DNA of 64,000 nt from Pseudobdellovibrionaceae bacterium (GCA_020635075.1 JACKAM010000001.1:496001-560000); one strand, 5' to 3'. Numbered from the stretch's first letter, positions 51,301 to 59,702 are shown. Notes: a model not told the origin generated them from the letters alone. Numbers and translations are program-made.

Positions 51301-51675
51301 TCAGTTGCACTCAAATCCGGCTTCGACCAATCGATTCTTGATGCGATTGAACACTTCCTCACAGTAAGAAATGTCATTTTGCGCGTTGGCCACCACCTTG
51401 TCCGTGCCAAACTTGGTGTAGTGGACTTCGCATCCGCCGCCATCGGGCTTGACCACCTCTAGCTGTCGTTCATCGCCAGGAGCCTTGCAAACAGCCGCGC
51501 CGGCTGAGTTTGCTGCTGCCTTGGCAGGAGCCGCATCTGCCTTTGGGGTTTCTTCGCTTTTGGCTTCAGCAGCGGCTGGGGCTGCAGTGTCACCGGTCGG
51601 AGCCCCGTCCTTCTTTTTTGTTGAGGCGCAGGAGAAGATAAAAAGGGTAGCGATTAGCACCATTAGAATTCTCAT
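51301..51675 (-). CDS. Small Ala-rich lipoprotein of unknown function
   Basis: 124 residues. The signal ends in IFSC (Cys16). An Ala/Lys/Pro-rich low-complexity spacer (about 25-60) is followed by a compact C-terminal part with four Cys (VCKAP, GGCEVHY, SYCEEVF, GFECN), likely two disulfides. No known domain. It has its own promoter region on the minus strand. Confidence 0.75.
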   Translation of the reverse strand: MRILMVLIATLFIFSCASTKKKDGAPTGDTAAPAAAEAKSEETPKADAAPAKAAANSAGAAVCKAPGDERQLEVVKPDGGGCEVHYTKFGTDKVVANAQNDISYCEEVFNRIKNRLVEAGFECN

Positions 51676-51880
51676 GGGGGTCCTTTCCTTGTTGCATTGA
51701 AGAATGGTGTAAGACTTTCCCTTATGTTAATTAAGTTATTGCTATCTGTCCACTTTACATAGAGCGTTATGGTCTGTGGTATTGTCTTTCCCCCAGTCTC
51801 ATGTACAAAATGCGTGTTGGTTTTACCCTCGGGCCCTCAGGTGAGGGACATTGACGCTTTCCTAACGGTGAGGTGATACC

Positions 51881-52663
51881 ATTCAACAGGAATTAAATGG
51901 CAAAACAGCTTTAGTTTGCGGGGCATCCCAAGGAATTGGCGCCGCCACAGCTCGACAATTGGCCGAGCAAGGGGCCAAGGTCCTGCTTTTGGCGAGAAAT
52001 GAATCGGAGTTAGCCAAGGTCAGGGATTCATTACCCGACCCCAGCAATCACCGACTTCTAGTTGCCGACTTGGCGAAATTACCGCAGTTGCTGGAGCAGG
52101 TTCAGGCCGCTCTTTCTGAAGTGGGGCCCATTCACATTCTGGTGTGCAATTCCGGAGGCCCTAAAGGCGGGCCTTTGCTCGATGCCAAGCCGGAAGAGTT
52201 CCTTCAGGCCTTTCAGCAGCATGTTTTGGCCAACCATCTTCTTGTGCAAATGTTAGTGCCCGGAATGAAAGACGCGGGATACGGGCGGATCATAAACATC
52301 ATTTCCACCTCAGTTAAAATGCCCATCCCTAATCTTGGCGTTTCTAACACCATTCGCGGGGCTGTTGCCAGTTGGGCAAAAACCTTGGCCAATGAGTTGG
52401 GGCCTATTGGTATTACCGTGAACAATGTACTTCCCGGTTATACTGCCACCGATCGACTGTCGACATTGATTGAAGCCACTGCTGGCCGACTCAACCAAGC
52501 CAAGGACAAGGTGGAGCATGATTGGAAGATGAGCGTTCCTTTACGCCGGTTTGCCAAGCCTGAAGAGACGGCTCAAGCCGTTGGCTACTTGGCTAGTCCT
52601 GCTGGGGCCTACATCAATGGCATTAACCTTCCTGTCGATGGGGGAAGGCTGGGTTGTCTATGA
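51881..52663 (+). CDS. Atypical short-chain dehydrogenase, apparently starting at ATT
   Basis: 260 residues if initiated at ATT 51881, which sits 6-7 bases after a GAGGTGA ribosome site. The first in-frame TTG (51959) would remove the whole GASQGIGAATA nucleotide-binding loop (residues 14-24), so the ORF must begin earlier; in-frame TGA at 51869 bounds it. There is no ATG, GTG or TTG between. The catalytic YxxxK is replaced by SNTIR (155-159), as in a FabG-like subgroup. Probably reduces or oxidises a ring-cleavage intermediate. First gene of the amino-phenol operon, overlapping the next by 4 bp. Confidence 0.75.
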   Translation: MQQELNGKTALVCGASQGIGAATARQLAEQGAKVLLLARNESELAKVRDSLPDPSNHRLLVADLAKLPQLLEQVQAALSEVGPIHILVCNSGGPKGGPLLDAKPEEFLQAFQQHVLANHLLVQMLVPGMKDAGYGRIINIISTSVKMPIPNLGVSNTIRGAVASWAKTLANELGPIGITVNNVLPGYTATDRLSTLIEATAGRLNQAKDKVEHDWKMSVPLRRFAKPEETAQAVGYLASPAGAYINGINLPVDGGRLGCL

Positions 52664-53886
52664 AGTTTGATGCATTTTTCTCCATTTGCCAGACCGAAGT
52701 GGATGGATACACTCCGAGTGAGCGGGTCATGTTTGAAAATTTCTTTGATCAACTCCAATTGGCCGATGAGTTGGGCTATGGCACGGCCTGGTTGGCTGAG
52801 ACCCACTTGTCCTGTCAGGTGCAAAAGCAAAACCCGCAGGCGGTGATCCCTCACTTTAAGGGAGAGATTGGTCTCAACACCGATATTTTGCAAATGGCCC
52901 ACGTCATTTTTGCTCGCACCAAAAATATCGAAGTGGGAAGTGCCATCCGCAATATCCTTTGCAACGGTGGCCCTATTGCCAATGCCGAAGCGATCAAGAC
53001 GTTTTTATCTCTGCATGGCCTCAACGATCAGGAAAAACGGCGGCTACATTTGGGCTTTGCGTCTGGACGTTTTGAGTTTTCCAACATTCCTTATGGAATT
53101 AAACCCCGCAACCGGGCGGAAAAGGCGGCATGGCCGGTGGTGAAGGGCAAGATTCTCAATGAAGCCACCGAAATCATGCTGCGCTTTCTTCGTGGCGATG
53201 TGTTTTGCTCTAAAGATGTGGCTGCACAGATCATGATGCCCGAAGATTTTCGTTCGACTGAGGATTGGAATCGAGCCTGGGAGGCTCACCTGCAGGATGG
53301 TGGTGATGCCAACGCAAAACAGATTCCTCTTCGGAGTCGGTGGGAGTTTGATCAGGTGGGAGTCATCCCTTTTGATGCGCCTTTAAGATTGTTAAATTTG
53401 GTTTTGGGCAGTCACGATCCCAAGCTCCAGGAGATGGCCAACAAGTACCTGCCTGTGTCGGTGTTTAATCTGTCGATCACGCCTCCTGAGGTGATTGAAC
53501 AAACCCACGAGCGCATGAGAAAGGTCTATCACCCTGACGGCGGCACCTGGCAGAGAGATTTTATGCCGAGGACGGCTTTGATCTATGTGGATGATACCTC
53601 TGGATTGTCGAGAGAGGCCAAAACTCAAAAAGCCAAGAAGGCAGCTGAGAAAGCCTGGGCCACCTATTGGACGGCCATGGAGGGAACTCTGGACCCACAA
53701 AAGGTGGAAGCCGCAGTAGGTAATACTTTGGCAGGGAGTCCAGAGGACTTGGCTGAGCAAATTAAGGCCAAGTACCACCCGGATGATCGCCTGATGTTAT
53801 GGTTTGATTTCAACAATCACAACAACCAAGAAGTGAAATCCAGTATGCGAACCTTTATGGAGAAGGTCGCCCCCTTGTTGAACTAA
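52660..53886 (+). CDS. LLM-class flavin-dependent monooxygenase
   Basis: 408 residues from ATG 52660. ADELGYGTAWLAETHLSCQV is the bacterial luciferase-like barrel start, VEVGSAIRNI-type and LHLGFASGRFEF are the F420/FMN-binding strands, and the C-terminal TLAGSPEDLAEQIKAKYHPDD is typical. It uses reduced flavin and oxygen for hydroxylation or oxidative cleavage. Coupled to the SDR and ALDH genes, it could hydroxylate or open a side chain of an aromatic amine. Substrate unknown. Confidence 0.88.
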   Translation: MKFDAFFSICQTEVDGYTPSERVMFENFFDQLQLADELGYGTAWLAETHLSCQVQKQNPQAVIPHFKGEIGLNTDILQMAHVIFARTKNIEVGSAIRNILCNGGPIANAEAIKTFLSLHGLNDQEKRRLHLGFASGRFEFSNIPYGIKPRNRAEKAAWPVVKGKILNEATEIMLRFLRGDVFCSKDVAAQIMMPEDFRSTEDWNRAWEAHLQDGGDANAKQIPLRSRWEFDQVGVIPFDAPLRLLNLVLGSHDPKLQEMANKYLPVSVFNLSITPPEVIEQTHERMRKVYHPDGGTWQRDFMPRTALIYVDDTSGLSREAKTQKAKKAAEKAWATYWTAMEGTLDPQKVEAAVGNTLAGSPEDLAEQIKAKYHPDDRLMLWFDFNNHNNQEVKSSMRTFMEKVAPLLN

Positions 53887-53898
53887 AGGAAGCCTAAG

Positions 53899-55344
53899 AT
53901 GCAAAAGTTAGCGAACTTCATTAACGGCGAGTATTGCCCTCCTCACAATGGGAAGTATCTCGACAACTTTGAACCGGCCACGGGTGAAGTCTACTCCCTG
54001 TGCCCAGATTCTGACGAAATCGATATGGTCCTGGCGGTCAAAGCAGCCAACGCTGCTTTTGAGAAATGGTCATCCACCCCAGCCGAAGAGCGTTCGCGGA
54101 TCATGATGAAGATCGCCGATGGCATTGAAACGCGGGTCGAGGAGCTGGCACGGGCTGAGAGCCGCGACCAGGGTAAGACTTATCAGCAAGCTCTGGAAGT
54201 GGAGATTCCCCGTGCGGTTAAAAACTTCCGCTTTTTTGCCACCAAGATTTTGCATCTTCAGGAAATGGCCACCGACATGGATGGCAAGGCCTTTAACTAC
54301 GTGGTCCGTGATCCCGTAGGTGTGGCTGGACTGATTTCACCCTGGAATTTGCCTCTTTATCTTTTGACCTGGAAGATTGCCCCGGCCATTGCGGTGGGGA
54401 ACACAGTGGTGTGTAAGCCCTCCGAGTGGACGCCGATGACAGCTTATCTGCTCGGCAAAATTCTCAATGAGGCAGGTCTTCCTCCAGGAGTCGTCAACAT
54501 TGTCCTCGGTCGCGGCGAGACAGCGGGAGCCACCTTAGTTTCTCATCCCGGGGTGCCTTTGATTTCATTTACCGGCGGAACGGAAACAGGGGAGAAAATT
54601 CTTAAGGGTGCGGCCTCGCAGTTTAAAAAGGTCAGTCTTGAGTTGGGCGGCAAAAATGCCAATATCATCTGCAAAGATGCAGATTTGCGCAAAGCCATCC
54701 CGGCCACCATTCGTGCGAGTTTTCTCAATCAAGGCGAGATCTGCCTGTGTGGCTCGCGGATTTTTGTTCATCAAGATATCTACGATCAGTTCCTTGAGGG
54801 TTTTATTGAGCAAACTGAAAAACTGGTGGTTGGTGACCCGAAGGACAGCAAAACCTTTATGGGTCCCTTGGTAAGTAAAGAACACTACGACAATGTCCTC
54901 GCCGCATTGGAAAAAATGAAAAAGGACAAAGGCAAGATCGTCGCCGGTGGCGGGGTGCCCGAAGGCCTGCCCGCCGAAATGAAGAAGGGCTACTTTATCA
55001 GACCCACCATCGTTAAGGACCTCTCGGAGTGTTCTGAAATGCAGCAGGAAGAAATCTTCGGTCCGGTCGTATCGGTGATGCCCTTCAAATACAATCATGA
55101 AGCGGTGAAGTGGGCCAACACCACACCCTATGGGCTTTCAGCCTCCATATTCACCAAAGACCTCACGGCCGCTCACAAGCTGGCCCGCAGCCTTCATGTG
55201 GGAACGGTGTGGATTAACACCTGGTTGTTGCGAGACCTGCGAGTTCCCTTTGGTGGCGTCAAGGCGAGCGGCGTGGGTCGCGAGGGTGGGGATTTCTCCA
55301 TGGAGTTTTTCACCGAAGCCAAAACCATTTGTGTGCAGCTATAA
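53899..55344 (+). CDS. 2-Aminomuconate-semialdehyde dehydrogenase-like ALDH (AmnC/ALDH8A1 type)
   Basis: 481 residues. ISPWNLPLYLLTWKIAPAI, SFTGGTETGEKI, SLELGGKNANIIC and FLNQGEICLCGSRIFVH with the catalytic Cys match the ALDH8/AmnC branch closely, as does WLLRDLRVPFGGVKASGVG near the end. The enzyme oxidises 2-aminomuconate-6-semialdehyde or 2-hydroxymuconate-semialdehyde with NAD. Because a 2-aminophenol-type dioxygenase and an aminomuconate-deaminase-like RidA are in the same operon, the amino form is the more likely substrate. Confidence 0.88.
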   Translation: MQKLANFINGEYCPPHNGKYLDNFEPATGEVYSLCPDSDEIDMVLAVKAANAAFEKWSSTPAEERSRIMMKIADGIETRVEELARAESRDQGKTYQQALEVEIPRAVKNFRFFATKILHLQEMATDMDGKAFNYVVRDPVGVAGLISPWNLPLYLLTWKIAPAIAVGNTVVCKPSEWTPMTAYLLGKILNEAGLPPGVVNIVLGRGETAGATLVSHPGVPLISFTGGTETGEKILKGAASQFKKVSLELGGKNANIICKDADLRKAIPATIRASFLNQGEICLCGSRIFVHQDIYDQFLEGFIEQTEKLVVGDPKDSKTFMGPLVSKEHYDNVLAALEKMKKDKGKIVAGGGVPEGLPAEMKKGYFIRPTIVKDLSECSEMQQEEIFGPVVSVMPFKYNHEAVKWANTTPYGLSASIFTKDLTAAHKLARSLHVGTVWINTWLLRDLRVPFGGVKASGVGREGGDFSMEFFTEAKTICVQL

Positions 55345-55361
55345 ATTTTAAGGAGTCGACC

Positions 55362-56270
55362 ATGGCAAGTGCAGGAGCAGGAAAAATTGTCGCCGGGTGC
55401 TTAGCTCCCCATCCGCCTCATTTGGTTTACGCGGAGAATCCGCCGCAAAATGAAGCGCGGGCTGAGTGTGGCTGGGAGAACCTCCGCTGGGGCTATGAGA
55501 GAATGCGCAAGAGCCTAGCCAAGTTAGACTACGACGTATTAGTGGTTTTGTCTCCTCACTGGCGCACCCAGATCGGTACTCACTTTTTAGGTGTTCCTCA
55601 TTTAAAGAACATCAGTGTGGACCCGATTTTTCCCCATCTCTTTCGCTTCAACTATGATTTGAATGTAGATGTAGATTTGGCCCAGTCTATTCACAACAAG
55701 GCCGAAGCCAAAGGCTTGGTCACCCAGATGATGACCAATCCAGATTTTCGCGTTGATTACGGCACCATCGTCAGCTGTCACCTGACCAATCCAGGCTGGG
55801 ACAAGCCGATTGTCGCTATTAGCTCAAACGGGGCCGCCAAATATTTTAATATGGACGTTCTTCAGTCCATGATGGTTAAGCTCGGCCAGGCCACACGAGA
55901 AGCCATTGAAGCCAGTGGCAAAAAAGTAGTGCTGCTCGCCAGTAATTCCCTTTCTCACCGGCATTTCGTCGATGAAGGAGACATTCCTGAAGACATGAGT
56001 CGGGAACACATCAACCACCATGGCCAGTACATTTGGGACATGAAGCTCATTGAACTCATGAAACAGGGCAAGACCCGAGAGATCATCGACATCCTGCCGG
56101 ACTTTACCGAGCAAACCATCGCAGAAACTGATGGAGGAGCCACCACCTGGATGTTGGCTGCTATGAACTTTCCCACCTATCCGGCCACGGTTCACGCCTA
56201 CGGAACAGTGATCGGCACCGGCAATGCGGTGGTGGAATGGAATGAAGTGACCAAAGGAGTTGAGGCATGA
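55362..56270 (+). CDS. Extradiol ring-cleavage dioxygenase, catalytic subunit (2-aminophenol 1,6-dioxygenase beta-like)
   Basis: 302 residues from ATG 55362. Class III (LigB-type) fold. His17/His20 in CLAPHPPHLVYAEN, and the His of VVLSPHWRTQIGTH, occupy the iron-ligand positions, with a C-terminal Glu near IAETDGG. LASNSLSHRHFVDE holds the conserved acid-base His. It opens a 2-aminophenol or related ring between the carbons next to N and O. Overlaps the next gene by 4 bp. Confidence 0.85.
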   Translation: MASAGAGKIVAGCLAPHPPHLVYAENPPQNEARAECGWENLRWGYERMRKSLAKLDYDVLVVLSPHWRTQIGTHFLGVPHLKNISVDPIFPHLFRFNYDLNVDVDLAQSIHNKAEAKGLVTQMMTNPDFRVDYGTIVSCHLTNPGWDKPIVAISSNGAAKYFNMDVLQSMMVKLGQATREAIEASGKKVVLLASNSLSHRHFVDEGDIPEDMSREHINHHGQYIWDMKLIELMKQGKTREIIDILPDFTEQTIAETDGGATTWMLAAMNFPTYPATVHAYGTVIGTGNAVVEWNEVTKGVEA

Positions 56271-57262
56271 AGACCAGTGCGGGAGTGGTAAAAGGTTTTT
56301 TGGTTCCGGGTCTACCCCATATTCTTTTGGCTCCTGAGAAAAACCCCGGTTGGCTGAAGGTGCGCAAGGCCTTTGATCGTGTGCGTGAAGAGATCGAGAG
56401 TACCGAGGCGAATTTATTGATTATTTATTCCACCTATTGGGCCAGTATCTTGGGCCACCAAATTCAAGCATTGCCTGAGCCTGAGTTTGTTCACGTGGAT
56501 GATGAGTTTCATGAGTTGGGATCCATCCCTTACAAGTTTCGCATCGATGCTGAGTTTGCCAGTGAGTACCAGAAGGCCTGTGAGGCTCGTGGCCTTCACG
56601 CCCGCACCACGGCTTATAAGGGATTCCCTATCGACACCGGTTCAGTGGTGGCATTGAAGCTGTTTAACCCCGACAACAGGATCCCAGCCGTCATCGTTTC
56701 GAGCAACATTTACTCCGATCGGGCCGAGACTTTGGTGCTAGGTAAAGCCGCTCGTGATGCGATTGAAAAACAAGGCCGCAAGGCGGTCGCTGTTTCCATT
56801 AGCTCTTTGAGTAATCGCCTCTACACCGAGTGGATCGACCCCAAAAACGACAAGATCTCATCCCTTAAGGATGAAGAGTGGAATCAGAAGTTTTTGGAAT
56901 TTTTGGGTGCTGGTCGGTTGGAAGATGCCTCCCAACTGTCCCGTCAGTTTCACAGGGAAGCTCGGGTCAACAAGGTCAATAACTTCAAGCCCATTTGGTG
57001 GTTGGCCGCCGCCATGGGGCAAAACAATCGTTACAGTGGCCAGGTGTTCGAGTATCAGCCCATGCTGGGAACTGGTGCAGCCCTGGTCGGATTGACTCCT
57101 GCTGAGCAGGCGGCTCGTGATTTGGAGTTCGACGAGGATGATCCCGAAGTCTACGCGGGCGAACGTAACGTCCTGGGTGGAAGCCCCGAGGAGTTGGAGA
57201 GAGAGATGGAGTTGGCCCAGTTTCATCCGGATTCTGAGGGTGATGAAGGGATGGAGCCATGA
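56267..57262 (+). CDS. Extradiol dioxygenase, non-catalytic alpha-like subunit
   Basis: 331 residues. Same LigB fold as the preceding gene, but iron ligands are not kept: the first His pair becomes GLPHILLAPEKNP, and the second segment reads IIYSTYWASILGHQI. This is the state of the 2-aminophenol dioxygenase alpha subunit. A charged C-terminal extension (EFDEDDPEVYAGERN...EGDEGMEP) is longer than usual. Overlaps the asparaginase-like gene by 4 bp. Gene order beta-alpha is the reverse of some known operons. Confidence 0.82.
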   Translation: MKTSAGVVKGFLVPGLPHILLAPEKNPGWLKVRKAFDRVREEIESTEANLLIIYSTYWASILGHQIQALPEPEFVHVDDEFHELGSIPYKFRIDAEFASEYQKACEARGLHARTTAYKGFPIDTGSVVALKLFNPDNRIPAVIVSSNIYSDRAETLVLGKAARDAIEKQGRKAVAVSISSLSNRLYTEWIDPKNDKISSLKDEEWNQKFLEFLGAGRLEDASQLSRQFHREARVNKVNNFKPIWWLAAAMGQNNRYSGQVFEYQPMLGTGAALVGLTPAEQAARDLEFDEDDPEVYAGERNVLGGSPEELEREMELAQFHPDSEGDEGMEP

Positions 57263-58359
57263 GTTTTCGCGAGGTCAATGACAACTATCCGACAAGCCCT
57301 CTGGGTGAAAAACTAGATGGCATTCCCACCGGCCGTGATGTGGAGTGGGAGCCCTTGGTCGATTACCGCCGCAATGGCGTCAGTGAAAACACCATACATG
57401 GTGCGGTCTCTTGGTACTCGGGCAACAAGAAGATTCACGCCTTTGGCGGAAATGTGCTTTGTTACGGTCGCTCCATGATGAAGCCTTTTTACATCAAGGT
57501 CTTTAGCGATGTTCTCAAAGACGACACCAGCTGGAAGCAAAAAGCTGTTAGCGTCGCTTCCCACAACGGAACCTATGAGCACGTCGAGGTTTCCCAGAGT
57601 TTGTTGAGTGAAGGGGAGTGGGGCTTAATGCTCACACCTTTGGATCTGCCACTCGTGCAGTTCGGTCGTCAGGTGCGACGTCCCCGCCGCTGGTTTAATA
57701 ATTCTTCTGGTCATCACGCCGCTATTTTGCGCGGCTGCCGCCTCAAGGGTTGGAACCGAGCCGGCTACACTCTGCCCAGCCATCAGGTGTTCAAAGAGTA
57801 CATGAAAGTTGTCCGTCGCTATTTGGGTGAGAGCTTTGTTCCCCAACGGATCGCTCGTGACGGTGACGGCCTGCCGACTGTGGCTATGACAGTGAATCAG
57901 CTAGCCGAGTGCTATGCGGGACTGGCCAAAAACAAGGGCGAAGACTGGATATGGGAAGCCATGATTCGCCACCCGGATCTGGTAGGTGGTTATAATCGGT
58001 TAGACACCACTATCATGAAATCCTGTATGGGTCGGGTGATTGCCAAAGAAGGGGCCGATGGTCTTTTGGGTATGGCGGTTTCTCATCCCGATTACCCAGA
58101 CGGGCTCGGCATCGTGATTAAGATCGCCCACGGTTGGAATTCCCAGGCCACCTGGTATGTGGCTCGCGGAATCCTCGGAGTCTTGGGTTTTGAACTACGA
58201 AACCCGTATCCCTTACGCCGGCAAAAGGCCTTCCTGGTCGAGGGCATCGTTCCCAAAGAGATGTTGCCGCAATTGGAGAAGATCAAAACCTGGGATGAGT
58301 GGGACCCAGACATCGACCGCTGGTACTTTGATCCCAAAGAGCACGAAGGCTTGTTTTAA
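57259..58359 (+). CDS. Asparaginase-II-like amidohydrolase with altered zinc motif
   Basis: 366 residues. The fold is that of thermolabile L-asparaginase II (Rhizobium etli ReAV type). Ser72-x-x-Lys75 lies in YGRSMMKPF, Ser101 in SHNGTYEH, SSGHHAAIL at 149-157, DGDGLPTVAM at 201, and Lys263 in IAKEGADGLLGM. The family motif CSGKHAAM is here SSGHHAAIL, so the zinc-ligand Cys and nearby Lys are replaced by Ser and His. The catalytic Ser-Lys pairs remain. In this operon it may hydrolyse an amide or amino group of a ring-cleavage product rather than asparagine; this is inference. Confidence 0.75.
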   Translation: MSFREVNDNYPTSPLGEKLDGIPTGRDVEWEPLVDYRRNGVSENTIHGAVSWYSGNKKIHAFGGNVLCYGRSMMKPFYIKVFSDVLKDDTSWKQKAVSVASHNGTYEHVEVSQSLLSEGEWGLMLTPLDLPLVQFGRQVRRPRRWFNNSSGHHAAILRGCRLKGWNRAGYTLPSHQVFKEYMKVVRRYLGESFVPQRIARDGDGLPTVAMTVNQLAECYAGLAKNKGEDWIWEAMIRHPDLVGGYNRLDTTIMKSCMGRVIAKEGADGLLGMAVSHPDYPDGLGIVIKIAHGWNSQATWYVARGILGVLGFELRNPYPLRRQKAFLVEGIVPKEMLPQLEKIKTWDEWDPDIDRWYFDPKEHEGLF

Positions 58360-58373
58360 GAAAAGGAATACCC

Positions 58374-58790
58374 ATGTCGAGTGAACACATTAACAGTTCC
58401 ACAGCGCCCGAGCCCGTCGGTGCCTATCCCCACGCCCGCAAAGTCGGTGATTTCATATTTATGTCCGGCGTGGGTCCCCGGCAAAGGGGCTCAAAGAGCA
58501 TTCCTGGAGTGGTGCTTAATCAGGCTGGCAAAGTGGTGGATCACGACATTGAAGTGCAAACTCGGGCGGTAATTGAAAACGTTAAGACCATTCTGGCCGA
58601 TGCCGGAAGCTCCCTGGAAAAGGTAGTCGACGTGACTGTCTTTCTTACCGATATGGAAAACGACTTTAAGATCTTTAATCGGGTTTACGCCGAGTATTTT
58701 GCCTCGATCGGGCCGACGCGGACGACGGTCCAGGTCGGGGCTCTACCCACACCCATTGCCGTTGAATTCAAAGTCATCGCCACCACCTAA
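58374..58790 (+). CDS. RidA-family protein, 2-aminomuconate deaminase-like (AmnD)
   Basis: 138 residues. YPHARKVGDFIFMSGVGPRQ, TRAVIENVKTILADAG and GPTRTTVQVGALPTP follow the AmnD/RidA pattern, with the conserved Arg in GPTRTTV. RidA proteins hydrolyse enamines and imines; AmnD members release ammonia from 2-aminomuconate. It is the last gene of the operon, with an overlapping stop and hairpin element immediately after. Context with AMS dehydrogenase and a 2-aminophenol-type dioxygenase supports the deaminase call. Confidence 0.85.
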   Translation: MSSEHINSSTAPEPVGAYPHARKVGDFIFMSGVGPRQRGSKSIPGVVLNQAGKVVDHDIEVQTRAVIENVKTILADAGSSLEKVVDVTVFLTDMENDFKIFNRVYAEYFASIGPTRTTVQVGALPTPIAVEFKVIATT

Positions 58791-58917
58791 AGGCTGGTGA
58801 AAAAGGCCCATCTCCATCGTTAAACGGGATTTCGCTCGTTCCAACGTACCATCTAGTACGATTACACTCGCTCAATCCCGTTCGCCTCGGATCTGGACCT
58901 TTTTGACCAGCCTTTTC
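58789..58917. repeat. Nested palindromic extragenic element after the amino-phenol operon
   Basis: Outer arms 58789-58815 and 58889-58915 are inverted copies with 23 of 27 matching bases (core AAAGGCTGG / CCAGCCTTT). Inside are AACGGGATT (58823-58831) / AATCCCGTT (58874-58882) and CGTAC (58845-58849) / GTACG (58856-58860). The three nested stems fold the whole 129 bp into one long hairpin. It could act as a terminator or an mRNA-stabilising element. No coding frame. It resembles repetitive palindromic elements. Confidence 0.8.
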
Positions 58918-58960
58918 TTCCGGAAGAGTTGAAAAGGGTGCGGATCTCTATTTTCGGATA

Positions 58961-58986
58961 TCAGATATCAGATATCTGATATCTGA
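58961..58986. repeat. Perfect 26-bp palindrome
   Basis: Built from the repeated unit ATCAGAT and its reverse, starting TCAGATATCAGATATC. It lies 39 bp before the SleB-like gene, so it might be a binding site or the scar of a hairpin. Confidence 0.85.
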
Positions 58987-59024
58987 ATTTGGAATCTGGC
59001 CATCCCCAGTGGTATCATCAAAAA

Positions 59025-59702
59025 ATGAGTCATATGACTGTCTTGGCCATACTTGTGCTTACGGCTCTGTCCGCAGTGGCGGCAGAGACGGCAGGATCGG
59101 GGAAGGTGGTCAGCGGATCGGCAACATCCACGGCGTCCGCCATGCCTCAGTGTTTTGAGGACGAGAAAGATCTAGCTGAAATCAAAAGAGTCCAGAAAGC
59201 AAACAGCAAGAGTGCTCACAAGTATGATGGCTACGGGAGACTGTTTGAGAAGGCGGCCATCTCGGACGACGAGATCCTTCAGCGGCTGATCTATGCTGAA
59301 GTGGTGGCAGGTGGTTGTGGCGAGGACTCTCAAAAAGCCGTCACACCCATTGCTGAAGTCATAGTGAATCGAGTCAAAAAGCGCCAGGGAGACATCCGTT
59401 CTGTGGTCTTTGCGCGCAACCAATTTGCATCATCTTTAAATATCTACTCCGAATCTGCTTATAAGCATTTTCTATGTCCCAGGGACAAACAGCTGTGGGA
59501 TGAGGTCTCTCGCCAGGCGAATGACATTAGGTCAGGAAAACAAGAGCCCGAAATGCCGGCCGATGCTGTCCACTACTATCTGTTTCAACACTCCACTCGT
59601 TTTCAACCCCCGGGTTGGACAAAGACTTATTCACCTGCGGGTCAAGTTGGGTCGGAGTCAGGTCTTTGTGTCGTGGCCTACCGCAATCCTGAGTGGAAGT
59701 GA
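59025..59702 (+). CDS. SleB/CwlJ-type cell-wall hydrolase, secreted
   Basis: 225 residues from ATG 59025 (59034 also possible). MTVLAILVLTALSAVAAE is a signal peptide. ILQRLIYAEVVAGGCGEDS carries the catalytic Glu, AEVIVNRVKKRQGDIRSVVFARNQFASSLN the core, and FQPPGWTKTYSPAG the C-terminal part of the Hydrolase_2 family. These are peptidoglycan amidase or lytic-transglycosylase-like enzymes, first known from spore germination but widespread in non-spore formers. It likely acts on wall in the periplasm. Confidence 0.85.
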   Translation: MSHMTVLAILVLTALSAVAAETAGSGKVVSGSATSTASAMPQCFEDEKDLAEIKRVQKANSKSAHKYDGYGRLFEKAAISDDEILQRLIYAEVVAGGCGEDSQKAVTPIAEVIVNRVKKRQGDIRSVVFARNQFASSLNIYSESAYKHFLCPRDKQLWDEVSRQANDIRSGKQEPEMPADAVHYYLFQHSTRFQPPGWTKTYSPAGQVGSESGLCVVAYRNPEWK

